Source: Pseudomonas salomonii | Lineage (GTDB): Bacteria > Pseudomonadota > Gammaproteobacteria > Pseudomonadales > Pseudomonadaceae | Direction of reading: 5' to 3' | DNA length: 64,000 nt | Assembly: GCF_900107155.1 (NCBI RefSeq) | Contig: NZ_FNOX01000018.1 | Location: 1 to 64,000 of the forward strand | In this document: piece after piece, positions 8,806 to 17,693 of the stretch | Position numbering within the stretch: the first letter of the stretch is position 1 | Layout of the letters: each line of letters begins with the position of its first letter | The notes under the pieces: model-generated | Database searches by the model: none | What the model saw: only the letters and a program-made list of their open reading frames with translations | What the model was told of the DNA's origin: nothing | Program-made: the position numbers and the translations under genes

Positions 8806-9914
8806 CCGCCGCCAACGCCCTACTGCGCGACCTGGGCACACCGCCCAGGGACGCCGAGCAGACAGAGCTGCACCCGGACCTGAACCGCGCCCATGTGCGT
8901 TTTATCAACCTGGGCAAAACCTATGACGGCGCCGTGCATGCCCTGCAAGGCATTGATCTTGCGATCCAGCACGGTGAAGTGTTCGGCATTATCGGCCGCA
9001 GCGGCGCGGGCAAGTCGTCGCTGATCCGCACCATCAACCGCCTGGAGCAACCGAGCAGCGGGCGTGTATTGATTGATCAGGTGGACATCGGTGAGTTCGA
9101 CGAAGACCGCCTGGTGGCGCTGCGGCGGCGCATCGGCATGATCTTCCAGCACTTCAACCTGATGTCGGCCAAGACCGTGTGGCAGAACGTCGAACTGCCG
9201 CTGAAAGTCGCCGGTGTGCCCAAGCCGCAGCGTGAGCAAAAGGTGCGGGAACTGTTGGAACTGGTCGGCCTCAAGGACAAGCACACAGCCTACCCGGCGC
9301 AACTTTCCGGCGGGCAGAAGCAGCGCGTGGGCATCGCCCGCTCGCTGGTGCATGACCCGCAGATTCTGTTGTGCGACGAGGCCACTTCGGCCCTCGACCC
9401 GGAAACCACCCAGTCGATCCTCGGCCTGTTGCGCGAGATCAACCAGCGCCTGGGCCTGACCATCGTGTTGATCACCCACGAGATGGCGGTGATTCGCGAC
9501 ATCTGCGACCGCGTGGTGGTATTGGAACACGGGCGCATCGTCGAGCAAGGCCCGGTGTGGCAGGTGTTCGGCAATCCGCAGCACGAGGTCAGCAAAACCC
9601 TGCTGGCGCCGTTGCAACACGGGCTGCCGGACGAACTGCAAAGTCGCTTGCAGGCTGAACCTTCGTCGACGGCGGCGGTGGTGTTGCGGTTGCAATTTAC
9701 CGGCAGCACCGCAGACGAACCGGACCTGGCCGCATTGTTCAGCGCCCTCGGCGGGCGCGTGCGCTTGCTGCAAGGCGGCGTGGAACGCATTCAGGGGCAT
9801 GCCCTGGGGCAATTGTTGCTGGCCGTGAATGACTCGCCCCACAACGCCGAAGCGTTGCGCAACCGTGCCGGACACTGGGCACAACAGGTGGAGGTGCTGG
9901 GCTATGTGGTTTGA
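8802..9914 (+). CDS. metN: Methionine-type ABC transporter ATP-binding protein (MetN-like)
   Basis: A 370-residue ATPase of the MetN group. An N-terminal extension of about 30 residues precedes the nucleotide-binding domain: Walker [10 protein letters not shown] near residue 66, signature LSGGQKQR near 168, Walker [13 protein letters not shown] near 189. The C-terminal part (about residues 285-370, from [10 protein letters not shown]) matches the NIL regulatory domain that senses substrate in MetN proteins. It overlaps metQ by 4 bases and metI by 11, so the three are co-translated. Confidence 0.9.
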   Translation: MTAANALLRDLGTPPRDAEQTELHPDLNRAHVRFINLGKTYDGAVHALQGIDLAIQHGEVFGIIGRSGAGKSSLIRTINRLEQPSSGRVLIDQVDIGEFDEDRLVALRRRIGMIFQHFNLMSAKTVWQNVELPLKVAGVPKPQREQKVRELLELVGLKDKHTAYPAQLSGGQKQRVGIARSLVHDPQILLCDEATSALDPETTQSILGLLREINQRLGLTIVLITHEMAVIRDICDRVVVLEHGRIVEQGPVWQVFGNPQHEVSKTLLAPLQHGLPDELQSRLQAEPSSTAAVVLRLQFTGSTADEPDLAALFSALGGRVRLLQGGVERIQGHALGQLLLAVNDSPHNAEALRNRAGHWAQQVEVLGYVV

Positions 9915-10548
9915 CCGTTTATTACAGGGCGCCATCGACACCTTGTTGATGGTCGGCGTGTCATCGCTGATCGCGTTGCTGGTGGGGATTCCGCTGGCGG
10001 TGTTTCTGGTCACCAGCGACAAGGGCGGCATCTATCAGGCTCCGGCGCTGAACCGCGTGCTGGGGGCGTTCGTCAATTTGTTCCGCTCCATTCCGTTTTT
10101 GATTCTGATGGTGGCGCTGATCCCGTTCACCCGGCTGATCGTCGGCACCACCTATGGCGTGTGGGCCGCCGTTGTACCGCTGACCATCGCCGCCACGCCG
10201 TTCTTTGCGCGGATTGCCGAAGTGAGTTTGCGTGAGGTCGATCACGGTTTGATCGAGGCCGCACAGGCCATGGGCTGCCGCCGCTGGCACATTATCTGGC
10301 ATGTGTTGTTGCCCGAAGCGCTGCCGGGAATTGTGGGTGGTTTTACGATTACCCTGGTGACCATGATCAATTCATCGGCCATGGCCGGGGCGATTGGGGC
10401 TGGAGGCTTGGGGGACATTGCGTATCGGTATGGCTACCAGCGGTTTGATACGCAGATCATGCTGACCGTGATTGTGCTGCTGGTGGTGTTGGTGGCCGTG
10501 ATTCAGTTGGGTGGGGATCGGTTGGCGCGGGGTTTGAACAAGCGCTGA
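9904..10548 (+). CDS. metI: Methionine-type ABC transporter permease (MetI-like)
   Basis: A 214-residue inner-membrane permease. The ATG at 9904 (MWFDRLLQG) inside the 3' end of metN is preferred over an upstream in-frame start at 9829, because it gives the standard MetI length and N-terminus. Five hydrophobic segments are visible. The EAA loop [28 protein letters not shown] lies near residues 112-139, and [20 protein letters not shown] is the MetI C-terminal signature. The end of the operon has no strong terminator. Confidence 0.9.
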   Translation: MWFDRLLQGAIDTLLMVGVSSLIALLVGIPLAVFLVTSDKGGIYQAPALNRVLGAFVNLFRSIPFLILMVALIPFTRLIVGTTYGVWAAVVPLTIAATPFFARIAEVSLREVDHGLIEAAQAMGCRRWHIIWHVLLPEALPGIVGGFTITLVTMINSSAMAGAIGAGGLGDIAYRYGYQRFDTQIMLTVIVLLVVLVAVIQLGGDRLARGLNKR

Positions 10549-10696
10549 GGCGCCTTCGTAGCTGCATGGATGAGGGGGGGTACCGCTCATCGGGACTGTC
10601 AGTTCTCACAGTAGAATCGAATGCTGCCCGACGTGCCTTATTTACCTTCCCCAAAGCGCCATTTGAGCGCGCCCTTAATCCAGCAAGGTGATGGCT

Positions 10697-13600
10697 ATGT
10701 CTACTATGCCCGTTCCCTATGATGATCTGCCGACTGACCCCTATTCGGCTTATCCCCCGGTCGACCTGACTAAAGTCAAGTACCCTGAAACTCTCGACAA
10801 CTCTCCCAACAGTCCTCGTGCCACGTGGGGCCTGGGTATCGAGAGATTATTCCCCGTGGGCATAGCGATAGAGGCTTGGAATGACCTAAATATCGGCGAC
10901 TATTACGGCTGTCGCTGGCGTGATCTGAACAATCCTATAGCCTCGGACTTCGTCAAAGAGTTACTACCCCGCTACCACCTGTTTATTGACGGAAAGAAAC
11001 TGCCGGAGGGCATCTCTCCGATGTTTTGTCGGGTCGTGCGGGCGGGCAGCAGGAATGAGAGTCGCTCTGCCACACAATGGGTGTTGATCAAGACCACACG
11101 GCCGGGCGGTGAAGACCGAAAAGAATGGGAACCGTGGCACAGCGAGTTGAGGCTGTCGGTAGAAGGCCTGGAACCGGGCTCGATCATTGACGCCGATACA
11201 TTTAGTGGCGGTATATATTGCTTAATCGAAAATTATGAAAACCGCAGCCGGAACGATGTCATCACCATCGATTGGGGCGGCATAACCTTCGAATATACGG
11301 TAAGTCCCTTAGAAGCGAGCGGGACTAAAGCGCTCAGAATCAGGGTCCCAGATGGCAAAAACGAAGACGGCACAGCCAACCCCGCACTTAAGAACGTACT
11401 CAACGAAGGTCCGCAGCGTGGGCCGTTCGAAGTCAGATTCAAGGTCGTGGATGTAGTGGGGAACACGTCCGGGGGCAAGTACCATTTTTCCAAAGGCTTT
11501 CCATTACTCTCGAATCTGGACCCCAAACTGCTCCCCGCTCCAAGTTTTAAAGTGAACGGCCTGGATGAGTTTGAAGCTGATCTTGATCAGCAGGAAAGGC
11601 CGCTGTTTCAGCTGACTACCTTCCCACCTCGGGCCGCCAAAAAACCCGTGCCACTCAACAAGGTCAAGGCCAGCTTAAGAATCTTCAGCGAAGACAACGT
11701 ATTAATTGAGTCCGTTGATTTGGGAGAGATTCCTGATACGAACGGGGGGGTTGAAACGTTCAATGTTGCCTATGAGCACGTTGCGAAAGCAGCGGGGGGC
11801 CGGTTTACGGCGTTCTATACCGTTTCCAACGCCGCCGGGACGAAGACATCGGGGAGCACCTTTGTCAGGGTTCTGGGCACAGCAACACACATGCCAGCGC
11901 CTGACATCAGTCCGATCGAAGGCACGCTCATGCCCCTCGACAAGGATGCTATCGTCAAAATTCCTGAATATTTCCCCTTCTATAAAACGGGAAGGGAAAT
12001 GGTGGTGTTCGCACAGGGAGAGCCCGGTGAAGGTGGCTTGCTCTATACTGACACCCGTCTGGCGGGAGAGCAGGGCGGCGTACGTGACGTGCTCAAGGAA
12101 AACCTGAAGATATTTCAAGACAAAGGTCTTTTCCAAGTACATTACATCGTCAACAACGGGATGAATCTTCGCTCCTCCATCCGCCATTCAGAAAAGCGCT
12201 CGGCCGAACTGGGGGTTCGCGCAGTCGAAATACCTGCGCCGGTCGTTACATATGCCGAAGACGGCAACATCGATCCTAAAAATGTGAAACGCTCCATTTT
12301 GCTGATGTCGTTTCCCTACATTGGCGCGACCCCTGGCTGCACACTGGTTTGGAATGCCATCGGGGCCGACTACGATAGGTCAGACAGCGGCAGTATTCTC
12401 ATCGACTCATCGACCGAAGGTCACCTTTTACCAGAGCTTTTGGTTGAGTTGAAAAAGGAAGTAGTACTCGGGAATGTCGATGGCGAAGTCTCGTTCAGCT
12501 ACAGCGTGCAGCGGGCCGGCGCGGCCAACAAGCCGAAAGTCTATACGCGCTCCGAAGTACTCAACCTCACCGTTGGCCCCAAAGTAGTGATGGACACACC
12601 CATCGTCGTGGAGGCCGATAAACTCTTGCAGGATGAAGTTCATCCCAAAGACGTCTTGAACGGCGCCACAGTGCGAGTTAACTACTCCTCCATGCGCAAG
12701 ACTGATGACATTATTGTCAGTTGGGCAGGTGAATTTGGTATCAGCATCATTGAGGTTCACGCAAAGGGCAACCCGCTGACCAATAGCGTTGACGTGCGTA
12801 TCCCGCCTCATATCATTGCCTTGGGTATCCGGGAGGGCGGCAACAACATCACCGTGCAGTATCGTTTCAGTCGGGGGAACAGGACTTATACATCCAAACC
12901 TCTAGCCATCCGACTGAAGCTGGTGACGGCACTGCCCGCACCGACGATAAACGGTATCAAGGACGCACTCTTCCCCTTGCTGGCATTGGGCAACGAGGTG
13001 AAGATCGAAGTTGATCGGTGGATCCTGATTCAGAGAAACCAACGCAAGTTTTTGACCATCGAGGGTACCAACGCTGATGGCACTGCACTCCGGGAAACCG
13101 TCTATCTGGCCGACAACGTCACCGACGACGAAGTAGCAAACGGGGTTGCGTTCACCCTGGCGGGAGATACGCTGAGAGCACTCAAGGAGGACTCGGTTCT
13201 GAGAGTTATGTTTGGCGTAAGTTATGCGCAACGCGACGAACCGGAGACCGCGGTGCCCTTTGGCAAGCGTGAGTACCGAGTCCTGGCCGTGCCGGCAAGC
13301 CTTCCTGCTCCGGCTTTCGACAATAAACCTGGGGCCACACTCTCTGTTTCGCCGTTGAACTACCTGCAAGGGTCCTTCATAAGCGTGAAATATTCCGGCA
13401 TGACCACGGCGCAAACTATCACTTGTGAGTTGCTGTATCCGGACGGGACTGTCGCCGATATTGCTCCGCAGAAAGGGGTAGCCGCCGGACGAGTCGACGT
13501 GACGATCAGCGCGCAAGTCATTGCCATGCTGGTGAATAAAACCGCCACATTACGATACAAGGTCACAACCGGCACCAAGGAAGTCTGGTCAGAACCGCAA

Positions 13601-14521
13601 ATACTGACTGTCGGCACTATCCCCGCAGAAAACTTTCCGATGGCACTGATTAATGTCGCTCCGGACAAAGGCGAACAGAACCTTGCGACGTTTGCCGGCA
13701 ATGCCACGTTGACGCTGGCCAAATGGCTCTTGATCTTCGCAGGCCAAAAAGTATGGATTACGTGCAGAAGTGTTGGGACAGCACAACTTGCTGTACTGAC
13801 AGCCTATGAAGTAACCTCCGCCGATGTAACCAAGGGGCTGGTAAATATTCCGGTATCAAGGCCATGGCTTGAAGGCTTGACCAACAACTTCAAAGTAGAG
13901 GTGTTGGTCACGCTGGACAAGAGCACCAATATAGAAAATGCTGTTGCGTTTCGGCTTACGGACTATACAGTCAAGGGGCAACTGAGAATTGCGCAACAGG
14001 CGATGTATTTGAACGGGGTCTCTATTAAAGAGTTTCCGGCAGCCAGAACGACCGCCGAATCCTTTGGCAATGTACAGTACCGCGTTGCCTCCGGTGGGGC
14101 AGGTGGCTATGCCTATAGCTCCAATAACCCAAGAGTCGCATCAGTAGATGCGAGCGGTAAGGTGACCGGAAATGCAAATGGTTCTGCTACGATAACCGCC
14201 TTGGACAGAAACGGAACAAAAACCTCCTACGCTGTGTATGTAAGTAACGTGTACCGCCTCCTGTACACTAATACTCCGTTGAACTTTGGACAAGCGTGGG
14301 CCTGGGCTGCCTCAGTCGGGGGGGCGTATATGTTTGACGCGGCCATTTATGATATCGCTCGCAACTATATCAATGGAACAAATTTTCTAGTGGGGCGATG
14401 GGCTTACTCGGGCGGGGGATGCCCGGCCTACTGGGTAACTTACTACGATAATGCTAACGGAATTTATTGCAGGTATTTAACTGAAACGCACCCTGTAATG
14501 TGTTTGCAGCCAGTTTACTAA
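10697..14521 (+). CDS. Large Ig-like repeat protein with Big_2 domain and lectin-like tail
   Basis: The ATG at 10697 is chosen because AAGG at 10685-10688 lies 8 bp upstream; in-frame GTG/ATG at 10688 and 10691 are alternatives. The product is 1274 residues with no signal peptide. It is a chain of Ig-like repeats of 100-130 residues separated by x-PAP-x linkers (near residues 279, 398, 512, 746, 869). The first repeat ends in V-x-K-T-x-x-PGG as in the 261-residue protein at 3059. Residues about 1124-1177 look like a bacterial Ig-like Big_2 domain (SSNNPRVASVDASGKVTG). The last 85 residues (AWAWAASVGG..., three Cys) resemble a C-type-lectin-like fold, as found at the tips of invasin-type adhesins; this is inference. 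Codon use and base composition are noticeably lower in GC than in the flanking genes, suggesting acquisition. Function unknown; adhesion or carbohydrate binding is plausible. Confidence 0.75.
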   Translation: MSTMPVPYDDLPTDPYSAYPPVDLTKVKYPETLDNSPNSPRATWGLGIERLFPVGIAIEAWNDLNIGDYYGCRWRDLNNPIASDFVKELLPRYHLFIDGKKLPEGISPMFCRVVRAGSRNESRSATQWVLIKTTRPGGEDRKEWEPWHSELRLSVEGLEPGSIIDADTFSGGIYCLIENYENRSRNDVITIDWGGITFEYTVSPLEASGTKALRIRVPDGKNEDGTANPALKNVLNEGPQRGPFEVRFKVVDVVGNTSGGKYHFSKGFPLLSNLDPKLLPAPSFKVNGLDEFEADLDQQERPLFQLTTFPPRAAKKPVPLNKVKASLRIFSEDNVLIESVDLGEIPDTNGGVETFNVAYEHVAKAAGGRFTAFYTVSNAAGTKTSGSTFVRVLGTATHMPAPDISPIEGTLMPLDKDAIVKIPEYFPFYKTGREMVVFAQGEPGEGGLLYTDTRLAGEQGGVRDVLKENLKIFQDKGLFQVHYIVNNGMNLRSSIRHSEKRSAELGVRAVEIPAPVVTYAEDGNIDPKNVKRSILLMSFPYIGATPGCTLVWNAIGADYDRSDSGSILIDSSTEGHLLPELLVELKKEVVLGNVDGEVSFSYSVQRAGAANKPKVYTRSEVLNLTVGPKVVMDTPIVVEADKLLQDEVHPKDVLNGATVRVNYSSMRKTDDIIVSWAGEFGISIIEVHAKGNPLTNSVDVRIPPHIIALGIREGGNNITVQYRFSRGNRTYTSKPLAIRLKLVTALPAPTINGIKDALFPLLALGNEVKIEVDRWILIQRNQRKFLTIEGTNADGTALRETVYLADNVTDDEVANGVAFTLAGDTLRALKEDSVLRVMFGVSYAQRDEPETAVPFGKREYRVLAVPASLPAPAFDNKPGATLSVSPLNYLQGSFISVKYSGMTTAQTITCELLYPDGTVADIAPQKGVAAGRVDVTISAQVIAMLVNKTATLRYKVTTGTKEVWSEPQILTVGTIPAENFPMALINVAPDKGEQNLATFAGNATLTLAKWLLIFAGQKVWITCRSVGTAQLAVLTAYEVTSADVTKGLVNIPVSRPWLEGLTNNFKVEVLVTLDKSTNIENAVAFRLTDYTVKGQLRIAQQAMYLNGVSIKEFPAARTTAESFGNVQYRVASGGAGGYAYSSNNPRVASVDASGKVTGNANGSATITALDRNGTKTSYAVYVSNVYRLLYTNTPLNFGQAWAWAASVGGAYMFDAAIYDIARNYINGTNFLVGRWAYSGGGCPAYWVTYYDNANGIYCRYLTETHPVMCLQPVY

Positions 14522-14720
14522 CCGCGGTAAGTCCTAAGAAAGGGGCAGCTCTACTTAACCGTAGGCTGTCACTTTCTAACCTCTATTAAATCCGTCGTTC
14601 ACTCTGCGTCTTGGTCAACCGCCGGCATACGCATCCGCATTCCCCGTCATTTCTGCGCGCACTGGTGCGGCAACTCATAGGGTATAGTCACCTCTCTTCA
14701 AACCGCTCGAAGCCTGCGCC

Positions 14721-15347
14721 ATGAAACTCGCCCCCGACGACCTCAACCAGATCACCACCGCCACCCTCGGCCACTACAACAAAGTCGCCGAAGACTTCCG
14801 CGAAGGCACCCGCGACCACGACGTGAGCCAGAACATCGACGCCTTGCTGCGGCATATCCACGGCCCGGCGCCGTTTACCGTGCTGGATTTCGGCTGCGGC
14901 CCAGGGCGGGATTTGCGCACATTTACGCGCATGGGCCATATTGCCGTGGGGCTCGATGGCTCAGAGCGCTTTGCACAGATGGCGCGTGAAGACAGTGGTT
15001 GTGAGGTGTTGCAGCAGGACTTCCTGAAGCTGGATTTACCTGCCGCGCGTTTTGATGGGGTATTTGCCAATGCGGTGCTGTTTCATATTCCCAAACAGGA
15101 ACTGCCACGGGTGCTCAAGCAGCTGCATGGGGCGCTGAAGCCGGGTGGTGTGTTGTTCAGTTCCAACCCTCGGGGTGAGAATCAGGAAGGCTGGAATGGG
15201 CCTCGGTACGGGTCTTACCACGACCTGGAGACGTGGCAAGGTTTGCTGACGGCGGCAGGGTTTGTGGAGTTGGAGCATTACTACCGGCCGGCCGGGTTGC
15301 CGCGCGAGCAGCAGCCTTGGTTGGCGAGTGTGTGGCGCAAGCTTTAG
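14721..15347 (+). CDS. Class I SAM-dependent methyltransferase
   Basis: A 208-residue protein with a Rossmann-type methyltransferase domain. Motif I is VLDFGCGPGRDL at about residues 55-66 (SAM binding), motif II contains GLDGSERFAQMA, and DFLKLDLPAARFDGVFANAVLFH carries the acidic and post-motif segments. The pattern is that of the Methyltransf_11/25 group acting on small molecules or proteins; the acceptor is not readable. It is monocistronic, convergent with the next gene, and has no obvious link to sulfur genes. Confidence 0.8.
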   Translation: MKLAPDDLNQITTATLGHYNKVAEDFREGTRDHDVSQNIDALLRHIHGPAPFTVLDFGCGPGRDLRTFTRMGHIAVGLDGSERFAQMAREDSGCEVLQQDFLKLDLPAARFDGVFANAVLFHIPKQELPRVLKQLHGALKPGGVLFSSNPRGENQEGWNGPRYGSYHDLETWQGLLTAAGFVELEHYYRPAGLPREQQPWLASVWRKL

Positions 15348-15397
15348 AACTCGGTTGCCTGGTCAGACGCTTGCTCGCGAAGGTCTCTGCGGCGCGG

Positions 15398-17578
15398 TCA
15401 TTGCACCTGATACACCACCGGTTTTTCACCCACCACCAACGCCGTCACGCTACGCCCCACATACCCCGCTTGCTCCTGCGCAGAAAAATTCACCACCAAC
15501 CGCGTGCCATCGGCAAACGTGGTCTGCTGCACCTGTTTGTCCGCCGTCAGCCAACGAAAATCGGTCAACGCCTGAGCCGCCAAACGCTGATGCAACGGCC
15601 TGAAAAAACGGTCCTGACGCTGAATCACTGGCAGCCGCTGCTTAAGCGTCGCATCTGTGAGGTGATACAGCGGCGGCACGTTGTAGAGCAACTGGGTCAG
15701 TTCGTTCTCGGCCCGCACATTGCTCAACTTCAGGTTGTCGAACAGCCAATGGTGGGTGGTGATCACCGAACCGTGGAACACCGCCTGGTACAGCGGCAGG
15801 CGCATGGTCGGGTCGAAGTACAGTGTGCGAAACGGCTCTTTTAACGGCACAGGCTTGAAGAACACTGCCGGCTGCTCCGGCGGGTACCAATTGCCGACGT
15901 AATAGGGCGATTGCTTGTCCTGGGTCATCTGTCGATCGCCCCAGCCGATCACCGGTGTCTGCATGCCGTGGGCGAACAGAGTGCCTTGGGCGGTGCTGGC
16001 ATTGCCGTCTTCGGAGCCCGCCGGCAGCTTGAGTACCGTGTTGATCCAGCGGGAGGCGTCGATATTGCCTTGGGCATTCTGCGCCTGAGTCATCGGCGCA
16101 CTGTCTCGGTAGCTGTCGAACACCATGCCGGTGGCGTAGGCATCCAGGAACCAGGCGTTAAAACCGGCCCTGGCCTGCACCGCCTTCACCCGTGCTTCCA
16201 GCAAAGGCCGTATACAGCGCGGGTCGATGTAGTGGCCCGATTGCTGGAAGCCGGTTTTCAGCTTGCCGTCCTTGAGCACAATTGCGCAGTCGCGGTAGGC
16301 CCTGGCGCCCAGGTGCGCGGTGGTCCAGTCCGGGTTTTCACTGGCGGACAAGGCGGTTTCATAGGAGTCGTAGGGCGCCATCAGGTAACCGGCTTCGACA
16401 CCGGCGCGAATCGCTTCGGGATGCCACAGGCCGCCTTCCCAGCCTTCGCCCAGGGTCAGCAACAGGCGCGGCAGCCCGGCGTCGCGCAGGGATTGAATCG
16501 TCTGGTTGCCCCAGGTCTCGGGGGTATCGGTCAAGGCCCCGGCAAAGTCCTTGGCCAGCTCGCTGCGCAGCTCACCATAGCGGGCGGCGAGTCGGGTCAT
16601 GTCCGGGTCTTCGACTTGCCAAGCCTGCCGGGCTTGCTGATTGATCGCCGCATTCAGGCCCCGCAGCAAAACGCCTTGCTCATAACGGTTCAAAGCCTTG
16701 GCCCGCGTCAGAACCTGAGTCGTCTGTTTGTCCATCAACCCCTTGAGTGCATGACCGCGCAAGCGTTTGACCAGCAGCGGCCAATCACGCACATCAGCGG
16801 GGGCCAGCAGGCTGTTGCCCCACAGGTAGACATGGCTGGCGCCCAGCAGTTTTTTGGCTTCGGGGGTTTGTTGCAGCTTGCCCGCCAGCGGCTCGTAGCG
16901 GCCCTGCTCTACCAGCCATTGCCGATAGCGCTTGGCACCGGCCAATGGGTCGGCGTCGCCCAGGTGCAAGCGCAAGGTCATCGGCGCCGTAGGATCAAGA
17001 CGGGTAAATTCGTGAACCACCGAGAGTGCCAGGCCCTTGGCGTCGGCCTGCCATTTCAACTGATTGTTGTAGGGGTTGGTCAGCAACCAGTTCAATGTGA
17101 AGCGGCCGTGATCCATGCCCCATAACGGCAGGCTGAGGTCCTGAGTGGTATTGAGTTCGCCCTGCTCCAGCAAAAACGCTTTCCACACGGCGTTACCGGC
17201 CGGTATGTAATGCCCTTCGGCCAAGGGCCAGATCAACCCCTTGCCCATGGCCGCAGCGGGTTGGCGCAGCAGCGGCAATTCACCCGGCTCGCGGGCGCTG
17301 AGGGTCAGGGACAGGTCGCGCTGCTCAAGGCGAGCCATCAGGCGATACGCGCCGTTGTCCCACTGCCAGGCAGCCTGCTCGGCACCCGCTTGCATACCAC
17401 TGACAGCATGGGCAGCCACACCGCTGGACGCCTGCACCGGGGCCTCGCCTGCGGGCGTAACGCGCAGCGCGAGCGTGGCGGGGTCGAGTTCGACACGCCA
17501 CAGGGCGTTTTCCAACACGGTGCCGGCGAATGCCAGTGGCGACAACAACAGGCTGACAACCAGCAAAAAATGACGCAT
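15398..17578 (-). CDS. Exported glycoside-hydrolase-like protein
   Basis: A 726-residue protein with a clear signal peptide (residues 1-18, ending AFAG). The N-terminal third is beta-rich and resembles the sandwich domains preceding catalytic barrels in large glycosidases. The central part (about 240-520) looks like a TIM barrel, with LLLTLGEGWEGG near 367 and WFLDAYATG near 475, where the Asp/Asp-Glu pattern fits an active site. The last 80 residues return to beta structure. I cannot assign a CAZy family or substrate. It is monocistronic and read convergently with the methyltransferase. Confidence 0.6.
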   Translation of the reverse strand: MRHFLLVVSLLLSPLAFAGTVLENALWRVELDPATLALRVTPAGEAPVQASSGVAAHAVSGMQAGAEQAAWQWDNGAYRLMARLEQRDLSLTLSAREPGELPLLRQPAAAMGKGLIWPLAEGHYIPAGNAVWKAFLLEQGELNTTQDLSLPLWGMDHGRFTLNWLLTNPYNNQLKWQADAKGLALSVVHEFTRLDPTAPMTLRLHLGDADPLAGAKRYRQWLVEQGRYEPLAGKLQQTPEAKKLLGASHVYLWGNSLLAPADVRDWPLLVKRLRGHALKGLMDKQTTQVLTRAKALNRYEQGVLLRGLNAAINQQARQAWQVEDPDMTRLAARYGELRSELAKDFAGALTDTPETWGNQTIQSLRDAGLPRLLLTLGEGWEGGLWHPEAIRAGVEAGYLMAPYDSYETALSASENPDWTTAHLGARAYRDCAIVLKDGKLKTGFQQSGHYIDPRCIRPLLEARVKAVQARAGFNAWFLDAYATGMVFDSYRDSAPMTQAQNAQGNIDASRWINTVLKLPAGSEDGNASTAQGTLFAHGMQTPVIGWGDRQMTQDKQSPYYVGNWYPPEQPAVFFKPVPLKEPFRTLYFDPTMRLPLYQAVFHGSVITTHHWLFDNLKLSNVRAENELTQLLYNVPPLYHLTDATLKQRLPVIQRQDRFFRPLHQRLAAQALTDFRWLTADKQVQQTTFADGTRLVVNFSAQEQAGYVGRSVTALVVGEKPVVYQVQ

Positions 17579-17660
17579 GGCACGGGCCTTCCAGACAAGA
17601 TCAGGCCCGGAGGGTAATGCACATAACCCTCAGAAAGTGTTCGAAAACTGTTTCAAAGAA

Positions 17661-17684
17661 CCTTCCCACATCCTTGCAGGAAGG
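17661..17684 (-). terminator. Possible terminator after the RND operon
   Basis: CCTTCC at 17661-17666 pairs with GGAAGG at 17679-17684, 10 bases past the stop of the RND gene. On the minus strand it is followed by TTCTTTG, a weak T-run. Confidence 0.4.
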
Positions 17685-17693
17685 CTCCGATGG

